This document shows positions 27,885 to 36,868 of a stretch of DNA of 64,000 bases, piece after piece (position 1 is the stretch's first letter; each line of letters starts with the position of its first letter). The stretch is from Micromonospora sp. M71_S20. Its GTDB lineage: Bacteria; Actinomycetota; Actinomycetes; Mycobacteriales; Micromonosporaceae. Below the pieces are notes generated by a model that saw nothing but the letters and a program-made list of their open reading frames with translations, had not been told where the DNA came from and searched no databases. The stretch is from assembly GCF_003664255.1 (NCBI RefSeq), contig NZ_RCCV01000002.1, positions 684,501 to 748,500 on the forward strand, read 5' to 3'. A program made the translations under genes and the position numbers.

Positions 27885-28451
27885 GTGACAGTGACGATGG
27901 GGGCCCGCGCCAACGAACCACCTCCGACGGTCGACGCGCCGGCCGGCGGGGGCGGGGCGGCGATCACCTTCGACGACTTCTACCACGCGCACTTCCGCAG
28001 CGTGACCGCGCAGCTCTGCGCGTACACCGGAGACCTGGGCCAGGCCCAGGACCTGGCCCAGGAGGCGTTCTGCCGGGCGCTCGCCCGGTGGGACCGGCTG
28101 GTCCGCTACGACGACCCGGTGGCCTGGATCCGGCGGGTGGCCTGGAACCTCGCCCGCAGCCGGTGGCGTCGACTGCGTACCGCCCGGAGCCACCTGCTGC
28201 GGCAGCGGCGGGTGGAGACGCAGGTGCCGGGCCCGACGCCGGACCGGGTGGCCATCGACAGGGCGCTCGCGGCGCTGCCCGAGAAACACCGCCGGGCCGT
28301 CGTCCTGCACTATCTCGCCGACATGTCCGTCGCCCAGATCGCCGTCCAGGAGGGGGTGGCCGAGGGAACGGTCAAGTCGTGGCTGCACCGGGGCCGCGCC
28401 GTCCTGGCCACCCTGCTCGACGAGAACCCGGAGGGAGTCGGTCATGCCTGA
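27885..28451 (+). CDS. ECF RNA polymerase sigma factor (SigE-family type)
   Basis: 188 residues. Region 2 is 'FDDFYHAHFRSVTAQLCAYT' followed by 'DLAQEAFCRALARWDRL' and 'PVAWIRRVAWNLARSRWRR'; region 4 is 'ALPEKHRRAVVLHYLADMSV' then 'EGTVKSWLHRGRAVL'. GTG start behind GGGGAGG. The stop overlaps the next gene's start by eight bases, which encodes a membrane protein, the usual arrangement of a sigma factor and its regulator. Target promoters are unknown. Confidence 0.93.
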   Translation: MTVTMGARANEPPPTVDAPAGGGGAAITFDDFYHAHFRSVTAQLCAYTGDLGQAQDLAQEAFCRALARWDRLVRYDDPVAWIRRVAWNLARSRWRRLRTARSHLLRQRRVETQVPGPTPDRVAIDRALAALPEKHRRAVVLHYLADMSVAQIAVQEGVAEGTVKSWLHRGRAVLATLLDENPEGVGHA

Positions 28452-29631
28452 GCAGGACCCGCTGCGGGCGCGCTTCGCCGCGTACCGCGGAGACGTGACG
28501 GACCGGATCGACGGTCCGGGCCCGGACGCGGCCCGGCGTACGCTGCGGCGTCGCCGCCGCGCCACCGTCGCGACCGGGGCGCTCGCCGTCGCGCTGGTGG
28601 TGACCCCGATCGCCGCCGTCGCGGCGCTGCGGGAGACCCCGCCGCCGGGACCGCCGGCGGCCACGCCGACGGCCGACCCGACCTGGTCCCCGTCGCCCGA
28701 GCCCTCGCCCGACGCGTCGCGGTCACCGTCGGCACCGACCGCGCCGGACGGCCGGATCACCGAGCGGCAGCTGCGTGCCGCCGCGCTCGACCTGCCGGCC
28801 TGGGCCGGCCGCAACTGCGCCGACACCACGCGGATCACCCTGCTGCCGGCCACCACGACGGAGGTGGACCGGCCGTACGTGATCAGCGTCACGCACGGCG
28901 ACGTCGACGCCGACGGCGCCACTGAGACGCTGGCCCTGCTCGGCTGCCGCATCGGCGAGGCGTCGGCGAAGCAGGTGGTCGCCTTCGACCGGGACCCCGC
29001 CGGGCGGATCGTCACGCTGGGGCGGGTGGCCCGGACGCACGAGAAGGGTGACGGCGGCTTCGAGGACGTCCGCGCCGTCGCCGTGGCCGACGGGAAGGTC
29101 CGCGTCCAGGTCGCCGACATCCAGCCCTGTTGCAGCATCCCGGCGTACTGGGCGCGACAGCAGTGGCGGACGTACGGCTGGGACGGCGAGCGGTTCGCCC
29201 AGACCGGCGGTCCGACCACCTGGGGCCGGGACTCCCGCCTCACCGACCTCGCGATCTCGGCCGGGCCGCTCGTCCTCGGCCCGGCGGACCAGCTCGGCCG
29301 GCGGCCGGCCACGGTGACGTTGACCGTGACCAACCGGGGACCGGTCGACGCGGACCACGTCGCCTTCCACGAGCTGGAGGGCGTCGGCACGCCGGACGGC
29401 GGCGACTGGGACCGGTGCGAGCCGGCCCGGGGACGGTCGGACTGGCCGCCGTGCCTGACCGACGGGGTGCCGGTCGGGGAGCGCCGGAGCTGGACCTTCC
29501 GTTTCCGCGTCGGACCGGAGGGTCCCGGGGCGGACGTGTCGGCCCGGGTGGTCCACCACGGCGCCGATCACCGCCACTGGCCGGACCTCGCACCCGGCAA
29601 CAACCAGGTCGACGTCCGCGTGGACAGGTGA
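28444..29631 (+). CDS. Single-span membrane protein paired with the ECF sigma factor
   Basis: 395 residues. The cytoplasmic segment (about 1-38) ends in an Arg-rich run, then comes one transmembrane helix ('VATGALAVALVVTPIAAVAAL', about 42-62), a Pro/Ser/Thr linker (about 64-100) and an extracellular domain with several Cys (for example 'IQPCCSIPAYWARQQW') and a late beta-sandwich-like part ('ATVTLTVTNRGPVDADHVAF'). Topology and the 8-base overlap with the sigma gene suggest a sensor or anti-sigma role. No zinc-type anti-sigma motif (HxxxCxxC) is seen, so that is inference. Confidence 0.8.
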   Translation: MPEQDPLRARFAAYRGDVTDRIDGPGPDAARRTLRRRRRATVATGALAVALVVTPIAAVAALRETPPPGPPAATPTADPTWSPSPEPSPDASRSPSAPTAPDGRITERQLRAAALDLPAWAGRNCADTTRITLLPATTTEVDRPYVISVTHGDVDADGATETLALLGCRIGEASAKQVVAFDRDPAGRIVTLGRVARTHEKGDGGFEDVRAVAVADGKVRVQVADIQPCCSIPAYWARQQWRTYGWDGERFAQTGGPTTWGRDSRLTDLAISAGPLVLGPADQLGRRPATVTLTVTNRGPVDADHVAFHELEGVGTPDGGDWDRCEPARGRSDWPPCLTDGVPVGERRSWTFRFRVGPEGPGADVSARVVHHGADHRHWPDLAPGNNQVDVRVDR

Positions 29632-29636
29632 TCCGG

Positions 29637-29670
29637 CGGCGGCGTCCACCCTGCCGGGTGGACGCCGCCG
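29637..29670. terminator. Bidirectional terminator, 14-bp perfect stem
   Basis: CGGCGGCGTCCACC (29,637-29,650) pairs exactly with GGTGGACGCCGCCG (29,657-29,670). It lies between the convergent membrane-protein and PLP-enzyme genes and occupies nearly all of the 40-base gap. Confidence 0.85.
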
Positions 29671-29671
29671 C

Positions 29672-31270
29672 TCACCAGGTGGGACGTTGCAGCAGGCCGA
29701 CGAACTCCACCAGCAGGCGTTCCCGCAGCGCTGGCGGCGCGGCGTCGAGCAGGGTGTTCACCACCGCCATCCGCCCCGGCGGCGAACCCACGGGTCCGGC
29801 GGCGTCGTCGGGACCGGCGGGACCGGCGGGACCGGCCGCGTCGGCGGCACCGGCCGCTCCGGCGGCACCGGCCGCTCCGGCGGCACCGGCCGCTCCGGCG
29901 GGGGTGGGGCCGGTCAGGCCCAGGCCGGCGGCCAGGCCCGCGACCAGGTCCGGGGTGAGCGCGTCGGGGGTGAGTGTGGTCGCGAGCGCGAGCAGCTCGG
30001 CGGGGAGCGTCACCGGCCCGGCGGCCCGGGTGGCGGCCACGGCGTCGGCCAGGTCCGGGCCGAACTCGGCCACCCGCGGCGCCACCGCCGCGGTCACCGT
30101 CAGGTGCACGCTCGGCGGCAGGTCGGCGTACGACAGCTGCGGCTGGGTGTGCCAGCCCCGGGCGGCCAGCTCGTCGACCAGCACGAAGAGGTCGAGGCCC
30201 GGATCGGTGGCGGTGAAGCAGACGACGGTCGACTCCGGCTCGGCCATCAGACGCAGCCCGTCGACCGCGCGGACGGCGTCGGCGAGGCCGGCGACGGCGT
30301 CCCGCGTGGCCGCCGCGAGCCGCAGGTACCCGTCGTCGCCGAGGTGCCGCAGGGTGGCGTACGCGGCGGCGATCGGCCCACCGGAGCGGGTGGAGGCGAT
30401 GACCGGGTTGACCATCGTGTAGCCGGGCCAGTCCGCGTACGCGAAGTACTGCGGGGCGCGCAGCGCCGGATCGCGGTGCAGCAGCACCGACACGCCCTTC
30501 GGGGCGTACGCGTACTTGTGCAGGTCCACCGAGATCGAGGTGACCCCCGCGACCGCGAAGTCGAACGGCGGCACGTCCGCCCCGAGGCGGCGCAGGTACG
30601 GCAGGGTCCAGCCCCCGAAGCACGCGTCCACGTGGCAGCGCACCCCGGCGGCGGCGGCCGCTCCGGCGATCTCGGCGACCGGGTCGACCACGCCGTGCGC
30701 GTACGAGGGGGCGGAGCAGGCCACCAGCACGGTCTCCGGGCCGATGGCGGCGGCCACGTCGGCGGCGGCCGGCCGCAGCGTCGCCGCCGACACGGGCACC
30801 GTGTCCACGGCGACCCGCAGGTAGTGCGCCGCCTTGGCGAACGCGGCGTGCGCGCTGGCCGGCACCACGATCCGGGGCACGGCGATCTCCGGGTGGGCGT
30901 CCCGGGCGGCCTTGACCGCGAGGATCAGCGACTCCGTGCCGCCGCTGGTGACGCTGCCGACGACGTCCGGCGCGGCGCTGCCGGGGCCGCCGCCGAGCAG
31001 CCGGGCGGCCGCACCGACCAGCGCGTTCTCCATCGCCAGCAGCGACGGGAAGGCCGTCGGGTCGAGCCCGTTGACGTGGGCGCTGCCGGCATACGCGGCG
31101 GCGGCCAGCTCGTCCAGCCCCGGCACCGCCGGGTCGTAGACGTACGCGAACAGCCGCCCCCCGTGCGTGGGCCGGTCGGCGCCCCGCAGCGCCGACACCT
31201 CCGCCAGCACCCGCTCGGCGGGCAGCCCGTTGCCGGGCAGGGCCCGCCGGTCAGCTTCGTCGTCGATCAT
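29672..31270 (-). CDS. PLP-dependent lyase/decarboxylase, sphingosine-1-phosphate-lyase-like
   Basis: 532 residues, fold-type I PLP enzyme of the group II decarboxylase superfamily. The PLP lysine lies in 'SISVDLHKYAYAPKGVSVLL', with 'GSVTSGGTESLILAVKAARD' for phosphate binding and 'VDACFGGWTLPYLRRLG' for the Asp contact. The phrase 'YADWPGYTMVNP' with following 'STRSGGPIAAAYA' is closest to sphingosine-1-phosphate lyases rather than glutamate or aromatic decarboxylases. An Ala/Gly repeat insert sits near residues 455-480. ATG lies 27 bases after a GPH-type transporter gene on the same strand, so they are likely one operon. Substrate not known. Confidence 0.85.
   Translation of the reverse strand: MIDDEADRRALPGNGLPAERVLAEVSALRGADRPTHGGRLFAYVYDPAVPGLDELAAAAYAGSAHVNGLDPTAFPSLLAMENALVGAAARLLGGGPGSAAPDVVGSVTSGGTESLILAVKAARDAHPEIAVPRIVVPASAHAAFAKAAHYLRVAVDTVPVSAATLRPAAADVAAAIGPETVLVACSAPSYAHGVVDPVAEIAGAAAAAGVRCHVDACFGGWTLPYLRRLGADVPPFDFAVAGVTSISVDLHKYAYAPKGVSVLLHRDPALRAPQYFAYADWPGYTMVNPVIASTRSGGPIAAAYATLRHLGDDGYLRLAAATRDAVAGLADAVRAVDGLRLMAEPESTVVCFTATDPGLDLFVLVDELAARGWHTQPQLSYADLPPSVHLTVTAAVAPRVAEFGPDLADAVAATRAAGPVTLPAELLALATTLTPDALTPDLVAGLAAGLGLTGPTPAGAAGAAGAAGAAGAAGAADAAGPAGPAGPDDAAGPVGSPPGRMAVVNTLLDAAPPALRERLLVEFVGLLQRPTW
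29843..29896 (-). repeat. 18-bp tandem repeat inside the PLP-lyase gene
   Basis: Three exact head-to-tail copies of GGCGGCACCGGCCGCTCC (plus-strand reading), with degenerate copies on the 5' side to about 29,815. They encode a six-residue GAAGAA-like module that forms a flexible Ala/Gly linker. Copy number could vary between strains. Confidence 0.85.
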
Positions 31271-31334
31271 GGAGTCGTGGTGCCCTTTCCATGGGGTTCA
31301 GCGGCTTTCGTCCCCCACCACAACCGCATGATCG
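31264..31334. repeat. Intergenic palindromic repeat (GATCATGC type), copy 2
   Basis: The block at 31,309-31,334 matches 24,591-24,616 with one base difference. Its left partner CGATCATGGAGTCGTGGTG (31,264-31,282) is an imperfect inverted copy. The left arm supplies the start codon of the PLP lyase, and the right arm encodes the last residues of the transporter (about 'DHAVVVGDESR'). Confidence 0.7.
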
Positions 31335-32719
31335 GCGGGGTGGGTACGGGCGGTCGGGTCGGCCTCGACGGCGGCCAGGCGGGCCGGGGTCAGGTCGTAG
31401 GGGCGCAGGGCGAGGACCGCCAGGCCCACCAGGAGGGCGGGGAGGACGGTGAAGCCGATCAGGATGCCCAGCCGGGCGGTGTCGGACTGGCTTGCCGCCG
31501 TGCCGGTGTCGGAGGAGACGTAGCCGCTGAGCTGGAGCACCAGGCCGAAGATGCCCGGCCCGAGGGCCAGCCCGAAGGTCTCCCCGGCCGTCCAGAGCCC
31601 GGTGAAGACGCCGGCCTGCCGCCGGCCGGTGCGCGCCGTGTCGTACGCGATGCAGTCCGGGAGCATGGCGAGGGCGAACACCTGCTGCCCGGCGTAGCCG
31701 ACGCCGATCAGCGCGACCAGCAGGTAGACCGCGGGCGGGGGCAGCACCGGGGCGGCGACCAGGGCCAGCGCGCCCACCGCGAAGATCAGCGAGGCGGCGA
31801 CCAGGGCGGCGAGCTTGCCGACCCGCGCCCCGACCCGGGTCCAGAGCGGCATCACCAGCAGCGCGGGCCCGACGAAGCAGGCGAACAGGACGGTCGGCCC
31901 GCCCTTGGGATCGCGCAGGATCTGGTCCGCGAAGTAGTTGACCCCGGCGAGGACGGTGGCCACCCCGGCGGACTGCACCACGAAGCAGACCAGCAGCGCC
32001 CGGAACGGTCGGTTGCGGGCGGCGACGGCGAGCTGGGCGCGCAGCGTCGGCTCGCTCTCCCCCACCGTGCCGCCGGGCGCGGAGCGGGTGCCGAGGAACG
32101 CGCCGAGCGCGCCGAGCACGATCAGAGCGGCGACGAAGAGCCCCATCCAGCGGTGCCCGGGGACGCCTCCCCCGCCGGCGTCGCGCACCAGCGGGGCCAC
32201 CGCGCCGGAGACCAGGATGGCCAGCGCCAGCACCGCGATCCGCCAGCTCATCAGCCGGGTACGTTCGGCGTAGTCGCCGGTCAGCTCCGCCGGCATCGCC
32301 ACGTACGGCACCTGGAAGAAGGCGAACGCGGTGGCGGTGGCGAGGAAGGCCACCGCCACGTACGCCCCGGCGGCCGGCCCGGCGCCGAACGGCGCGGCGA
32401 AGATGGCGGCGAAGAGCACGCCGAGGGCGAGCCCGGCGCCCAGCAGGTACGGCCGGCGGGCGCCCCAGCGCGACCGGGTGCGGTCGGAGATCCGGCCGGC
32501 GACCGGGTTGACCAGCACGTCCCACGCCTTCGGCAGGAGCACCAGCAGGGCCGCCGCGCCCGCCGCGACGCCGAGGGTGTCGGTCAGGTACGGCAGCAGG
32601 AGCAGGCCGGGCACGGTGCCGAACGCGCCCGTGGCCAGCGATCCGAGCGCATAACCGGCGTGCACCCGGCGCGGCAGCACGCCAGCGACCGGAGCAGCTC
32701 CACCCGAGGGCGCGTCCAT
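31298..32719 (-). CDS. GPH-family (MelB-like) cation symporter of the MFS
   Basis: 473 residues, 12 likely membrane helices. The GPH signature is clear: 'KAWDVLVNPVAGRISDRTRS' followed by 'RWGARRPYLLGAG'. Bacterial members move sugars or glycosides with a cation, while animal relatives (MFSD2 type) carry lipids. Downstream lies the sphingosine-1-phosphate-lyase-like gene, so the substrate may be that enzyme's; this is inference. The C-terminus is formed from a palindromic repeat arm. Confidence 0.88.
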   Translation of the reverse strand: MDAPSGGAAPVAGVLPRRVHAGYALGSLATGAFGTVPGLLLLPYLTDTLGVAAGAAALLVLLPKAWDVLVNPVAGRISDRTRSRWGARRPYLLGAGLALGVLFAAIFAAPFGAGPAAGAYVAVAFLATATAFAFFQVPYVAMPAELTGDYAERTRLMSWRIAVLALAILVSGAVAPLVRDAGGGGVPGHRWMGLFVAALIVLGALGAFLGTRSAPGGTVGESEPTLRAQLAVAARNRPFRALLVCFVVQSAGVATVLAGVNYFADQILRDPKGGPTVLFACFVGPALLVMPLWTRVGARVGKLAALVAASLIFAVGALALVAAPVLPPPAVYLLVALIGVGYAGQQVFALAMLPDCIAYDTARTGRRQAGVFTGLWTAGETFGLALGPGIFGLVLQLSGYVSSDTGTAASQSDTARLGILIGFTVLPALLVGLAVLALRPYDLTPARLAAVEADPTARTHPADHAVVVGDESR

Positions 32720-32751
32720 GACGCCGAATGTTACTCACGTTATGGCACGGG

Positions 32752-33063
32752 TCACATCCCCTCCTCGGGGGACCAGCTCGCCCTCATGTCCACCCCGTCG
32801 CCGCGCAGCGGCGTCCCCTCGGCGCGCAGCCGGTCCCGCGCCTCCCGCTCGTGGCCGGGCGGCAGGCGGCCGGCCGCGTTCACCACCCGGTGCCAGGGCA
32901 CGCCCCCGCCGTGCCGGGCCATGATCGAGCCGACCAGCCGGGCCGACGCCCGCCCCGAGCGTTCGGCCAGCGCGTCGGCCACCGCCCCGTACGACATCAC
33001 CCGGCCCGGCGGGATCCGCTCGACCAGCTCCAGCACCGCCTCGACGTACTCGTCAGGTCTCAC
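32752..33063 (-). CDS. Alkyltransferase-like (ATL) DNA-binding protein
   Basis: 103 residues, matching only the DNA-binding domain of O6-alkylguanine transferase: '[19 protein letters not shown]', '[20 protein letters not shown]'. The usual active-site Cys of PCHR is Trp (PWHR), the mark of ATL proteins, which flag alkylated bases for nucleotide excision repair instead of repairing them. GTG start at 33,063. It is 32 bases upstream of the transporter gene on the same strand and divergent from proB. Confidence 0.92.
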   Translation of the reverse strand: MRPDEYVEAVLELVERIPPGRVMSYGAVADALAERSGRASARLVGSIMARHGGGVPWHRVVNAAGRLPPGHEREARDRLRAEGTPLRGDGVDMRASWSPEEGM

Positions 33064-33124
33064 GACCGGCCACGATATGAGAACGCGCCGGGGCCCGCCC
33101 GCACCGACCACGCAGAATGGGCGG

Positions 33125-34234
33125 GTGCGCGACATGGTCACGGCGGCCCGGCGGGTCGTCGTCAAGATCGGTTCCTCCTCGTTGACCACCGCCGCCGGCG
33201 GGCTGGACGACGGGCGGGTCGACGCGCTCGTCGGCACCCTGGGCGCGCTCGCCGCCGAGGGCCGGGAGGTCGTACTGGTCAGCTCCGGCGCGATCGCGGC
33301 CGGCCTCGCGCCGCTGGGGCTGTCCCGGCGTCCGCGCGACCTGGCCACCCAGCAGGCCGCCGCCAGCGTCGGGCAGGGCCTGCTGATCGGCCGGTACGCC
33401 GCCGCCTTCGCCCGGCACGGGCTCACCGTCGGGCAGGTCCTGCTCACCGTCGACGACGTGACCCGGCGGGCGCACTACCGCAACGCGTACCGCACCCTGC
33501 GCAAGCTGCTCGACCTGCGGGCGGTGCCGATCGTCAACGAGAACGACACGGTCGCCACCGAGGAGATCCGGTTCGGCGACAACGACCGGCTGGCCGCCCT
33601 CGTCGCCGCCCTGGTCCACGCCGACCTGCTGGTGCTCCTCTCCGACGTGGACGCCCTCTGGACCGGCGACCCCGCCAGCCCGGGCTCCAGTCGGATCAGC
33701 GAGGTGCTCGACGAGCGGGACCTGACCGGGATCGACATCGGCGGCGCCGGCCGGGCCGGCGTGGGCACCGGCGGCATGGTGACGAAGGTGGAGGCGGCCC
33801 GGATCGCGACCGGATTCGGCATCCCGGTGGTGCTGACCGCCGCGCCGCTGGCCGCCCCGGTGCTGGCCGGCGAGCCCGTCGGCACCCTGTTCCACCCGAG
33901 CCGCCGCCGCCCGACGGCCCGGCTCTTCTGGCTGGCCCACGCCACCACCCCCCGGGGGCGGCTGCATCTCGACCCGGGCGCGGTCGCGGCGGTGGTGGGC
34001 CGACGCAAGTCGCTGCTGCCCGCCGGGATCACGGCCGTGGACGGGGCGTTCACCGCCGGCGACCCGGTCGACCTGGTGGACGTCGAGGGCGCGCCGGTCG
34101 CCCGGGGACTGGTCAACTACGACGCGGTCGAGCTGCCCGGGCTGCTCGGCCGGTCCACCACGGAACTCGCCGCGGCGCTCGGCCCGGCGTACGAACGGGA
34201 GGTCGTCCACCGCGACGACCTCGTACTGCTGTGA
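33125..34234 (+). CDS. proB: Glutamate 5-kinase
   Basis: 369 residues, first step of proline synthesis (glutamate to glutamyl-5-phosphate). The amino-acid-kinase domain shows '[13 protein letters not shown]', '[13 protein letters not shown]', '[20 protein letters not shown]' and '[10 protein letters not shown]'; a PUA domain follows (about residues 280-360, '[20 protein letters not shown]'). The start may be GTG 33,125 or ATG 33,134, and neither has a strong ribosome-binding site. proA follows 11 bases later. Confidence 0.96.
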   Translation: MRDMVTAARRVVVKIGSSSLTTAAGGLDDGRVDALVGTLGALAAEGREVVLVSSGAIAAGLAPLGLSRRPRDLATQQAAASVGQGLLIGRYAAAFARHGLTVGQVLLTVDDVTRRAHYRNAYRTLRKLLDLRAVPIVNENDTVATEEIRFGDNDRLAALVAALVHADLLVLLSDVDALWTGDPASPGSSRISEVLDERDLTGIDIGGAGRAGVGTGGMVTKVEAARIATGFGIPVVLTAAPLAAPVLAGEPVGTLFHPSRRRPTARLFWLAHATTPRGRLHLDPGAVAAVVGRRKSLLPAGITAVDGAFTAGDPVDLVDVEGAPVARGLVNYDAVELPGLLGRSTTELAAALGPAYEREVVHRDDLVLL

Positions 34235-34245
34235 GGAGTGCGGCG

Positions 34246-35490
34246 ATGAGCGTGAGCGAACAGGCCCGACGGGCGCGTACGGCGGCGGAGGCGCTGGCCG
34301 TCGCCACGCGTACGGCCAAGGACGCCGCGCTGGTGGCGATGGCCGACGCGCTGGTGGCGCGTACGCCGGAGATCCTGGCCGCGAACGCGACGGACCTGGC
34401 GGACGGGCGCGAGGCCGGGCTGAGCGAGGCCGTGCTGGACCGGCTGGCCCTCGACGCGGGGCGGGTGGCCGGCATCGCCGACGCGCTGCGGCAGATGGCC
34501 GCGCTGCCGGACCCGGTGGGCGAGGTGGTCCGGGGCTCGACCCTGCCCAACGGGCTGGAACTGCGCCAGATCCGGGTGCCGTTCGGCGTGGTGGGCATCA
34601 TCTACGAGGCCCGGCCGAACGTGACGGTCGACGCCACCGGCATCTGCCTGAAGTCCGGCAACGCGGCGCTGCTGCGCGGCTCCTCGTCGGCGGCCAACTC
34701 CAACGCGGCCCTGGTCGCCGTGCTGCGGGACGCGGTGGGCGACGCGGGCCTGCCGGCGGACGCGGTGCAACTGCTCGACGCCACCAGCCGCGACTCGGTC
34801 AAGGAGCTGATGCGCGCCCGGGGCCTGGTCGACGTGCTGATCCCGCGCGGCGGCGCGTCCCTGATCCGCACGGTGGTGGAGGAGTCCACCGTGCCGGTGA
34901 TCGAGACCGGGGTGGGCAACTGCCACGTCTACGTCGACGCCGCCGCCGACCTGTCGAAGGCCGTCGCCATCGCGCTCAACGCGAAGACCCAGCGGCTCTC
35001 CACCTGCAACACCGCCGAGTCGCTGCTCGTGCACGCGGCGGTCGCCGACGCCTTCCTGCCGCCGGTGCTGGCCGCCTTCGCCGAGGCCGGCGTCACCGTG
35101 CACGGCGACGACCGGGTCGCCGCCCACTCGGCCGCGGTGCGACCCGCCACCGACGAGGACTTCGCCACCGAGTACCTCTCGGCCGACATCTCGGTGGCCG
35201 TCGTCGACTCGCTCGACGCGGCGGTCGCGCACATCCGGCGGTACGGCACCGGGCACACCGAGGCGATCGTCACCGACTCGACCACCGCCGCCCGGGATTT
35301 CGTCGCCCGGGTGGACGCGGCGGCCGTGATGGTCAACGCCTCGACCCGGTTCACCGACGGGGGCGAGTTCGGCTTCGGCGCCGAGATCGGCATCTCCACG
35401 CAGAAGCTGCACGCCCGCGGCCCGATGGGCCTGCCCGAGCTGACCTCCACCAAGTACGTGGTGACCGGGAACGGCCACCTGCGCGGCTGA
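34246..35490 (+). CDS. proA: Glutamate-5-semialdehyde dehydrogenase (gamma-glutamyl phosphate reductase)
   Basis: 414 residues, second step of proline synthesis, reducing glutamyl phosphate with NADPH. The catalytic Cys is in '[18 protein letters not shown]', with '[18 protein letters not shown]' and '[15 protein letters not shown]' for the cofactor fold and '[18 protein letters not shown]' near the C-terminus. ATG behind GAGGAG; 11 bases from proB, so one operon. Confidence 0.97.
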   Translation: MSVSEQARRARTAAEALAVATRTAKDAALVAMADALVARTPEILAANATDLADGREAGLSEAVLDRLALDAGRVAGIADALRQMAALPDPVGEVVRGSTLPNGLELRQIRVPFGVVGIIYEARPNVTVDATGICLKSGNAALLRGSSSAANSNAALVAVLRDAVGDAGLPADAVQLLDATSRDSVKELMRARGLVDVLIPRGGASLIRTVVEESTVPVIETGVGNCHVYVDAAADLSKAVAIALNAKTQRLSTCNTAESLLVHAAVADAFLPPVLAAFAEAGVTVHGDDRVAAHSAAVRPATDEDFATEYLSADISVAVVDSLDAAVAHIRRYGTGHTEAIVTDSTTAARDFVARVDAAAVMVNASTRFTDGGEFGFGAEIGISTQKLHARGPMGLPELTSTKYVVTGNGHLRG

Positions 35491-35618
35491 CCCTCCCCCG
35501 ACGCTCGCATGTGCCCGGACGGCCGGAGGCGTCACCGCCGGGCGGCGGGGCCACCGCCGGATTGCGGGTGACCGCTAGTCTGGGTCGGGTTCGGCACGGC
35601 TTGTCTTGGGGAGGCGGC

Positions 35619-36017
35619 ATGCTGGGCGAGAGTGCCCTGGAACAGCAACTGGCGCAGGCGCGGGCCGCGCTGCGCGAGGTGGGTGGCGCCGCCGCACCCC
35701 GGGAGCGTTCGGAGTCGGTGGCCGAGGCCGCCGACGGCCGGATCCGGGTCACGCTCGGCACCGACGGCCGGGTCAGCGCCGTCGACATCGACCCGCGGGT
35801 GCTCCGGGAGGGCTCGGAATACCTCGCCGCCGAGCTGCGCCAGGCGGTCAACGCCGCGCTCGACGGCCAGGACGACGGGGTCGCCGCCAGCGAACCGATG
35901 CCCGACCTCGCCGCGATGACCGCCACGATCGAACGCCTCCAGGACCAGGGCCTGCGGCAGATGCGGGAGATCAGCCAGGCCGTCAGCGAGACAATGCGGA
36001 AACTGCACGGGAGCTGA
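35619..36017 (+). CDS. YbaB/EbfC-family DNA-binding-like protein heading the toxin locus
   Basis: 132 residues. The YbaB core is seen as 'GRIRVTLGTDGRVSAVDIDP' followed by helices 'YLAAELRQAVNAALDGQ' and a C-terminal coil. In actinomycetes stand-alone YbaB-like proteins often precede WXG100 and polymorphic-toxin genes. The chromosomal nucleoid EbfC normally sits by recR, so this is probably a specialised paralogue. ATG behind GGGGAGG. Two bases separate its stop from the WXG-like start. Confidence 0.85.
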   Translation: MLGESALEQQLAQARAALREVGGAAAPRERSESVAEAADGRIRVTLGTDGRVSAVDIDPRVLREGSEYLAAELRQAVNAALDGQDDGVAASEPMPDLAAMTATIERLQDQGLRQMREISQAVSETMRKLHGS

Positions 36018-36019
36018 GC

Positions 36020-36346
36020 GTGGAGAGCCTCGACGTCGACATCGACGCGCTGGGTCGCGGCGCGGACGAGCTGGAGCAGGCCAAGGAGTCCGTCCGCCAG
36101 GTCTTCGAGGGCTTCCAGGCGGCGGTCGGCGGCTACGCCGCGGCCTTCGGCGGCGACGACATCGGGTCGCTGCTGGGCGTCGCCCACCAGGCGTGCGTGG
36201 ACGCGCTGGCCGAGTGCCTCGGCACCAACATCACCGAGCTGGAGAGCTACGTCGACGGCCTGCGCGGGATGGCCGACGGCTACCGCGCCGCCGAGGAGAA
36301 CGTGGCCGCGTCCTTCCGCTCGATCCTCGGCTCGCTGGGCGGTTGA
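36020..36346 (+). CDS. WXG100-like (ESX-type) small helical protein
   Basis: 108 residues, two long helices: 'DVDIDALGRGADELEQAKES' to 'VFEGFQAAVGGYAAAFGGDD', then 'GLRGMADGYRAAEENVAASF'. There is no literal WxG; the turn carries Gly-rich 'FGGDDIGSLLG'. Length and position fit the partner proteins that accompany type VII secreted toxins. GTG start with GGGAG seven bases upstream. Confidence 0.75.
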   Translation: MESLDVDIDALGRGADELEQAKESVRQVFEGFQAAVGGYAAAFGGDDIGSLLGVAHQACVDALAECLGTNITELESYVDGLRGMADGYRAAEENVAASFRSILGSLGG

Positions 36347-36373
36347 GCCGCCCGGCCTACGAAAGGAGTCGCG

Positions 36374-36868
36374 GTGGGTCTGACGCTCCCGGGTGAGCTC
36401 GCCTCCCTGCTCTCGATGCTCGGCTACGAGTGGCCCCAGTCGGACGAGACGGCGATCTTCCAGCTCGCCGGGGAGTGGACCGGCATGGCCGGCCAGATCT
36501 CCGGCTCGGTCGCGCAGCTGGAGTCGGCGGCGCGCACGGTGCTCGACAACAACCGGGGCGAGAGCTTCACCGCCTTCGCCGGCGAGTGGAACGACAAGGA
36601 GTCGGCCGCCCGCAACGTCGCCGACGTCGCCCGCCCGGCCACCGTCATCGGCGTCGGGCTGATGGTCGCGGCGGGCGTGGTGCTGGCCCTGAAGATCCAG
36701 GTGATCGTCCAACTGGCCCTGCTGGCGATCCAGATCGCGCAGGCCATCGTGACGGCGGCGGTCACCTTCGGGGCGTCCCTCCTCCAGATCCCGATCTTCA
36801 AGATGATCACCGGTCTCATCATCGACCAGCTCATCGGCATGGCCGTCGAGACGGTGCTCAATGGCTAG
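36374..36868 (+). CDS. Toxin delivery module: WXG-like head plus hydrophobic helices
   Basis: 164 residues. The N-terminal part 'LGYEWPQSDETAIFQLAGEW' then 'TGMAGQISGSVAQLESAART' resembles the N-terminal domain found on CpnT-like and other actinobacterial polymorphic toxins. From about residue 88 to 162 it is almost entirely hydrophobic helix. In most relatives this module is fused to the toxin; here it stops and the nuclease begins in another frame, overlapping by eight bases. GTG start behind AAAGGAG. Confidence 0.75.
   Translation: MGLTLPGELASLLSMLGYEWPQSDETAIFQLAGEWTGMAGQISGSVAQLESAARTVLDNNRGESFTAFAGEWNDKESAARNVADVARPATVIGVGLMVAAGVVLALKIQVIVQLALLAIQIAQAIVTAAVTFGASLLQIPIFKMITGLIIDQLIGMAVETVLNG

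Noticed and set aside
29687-33100. Very long plus-strand frame upstream of proB, suggesting a 1,515-residue protein
   Set aside because: Only its last 369 residues are proB. The rest is antisense to the lyase, transporter and ATL genes.
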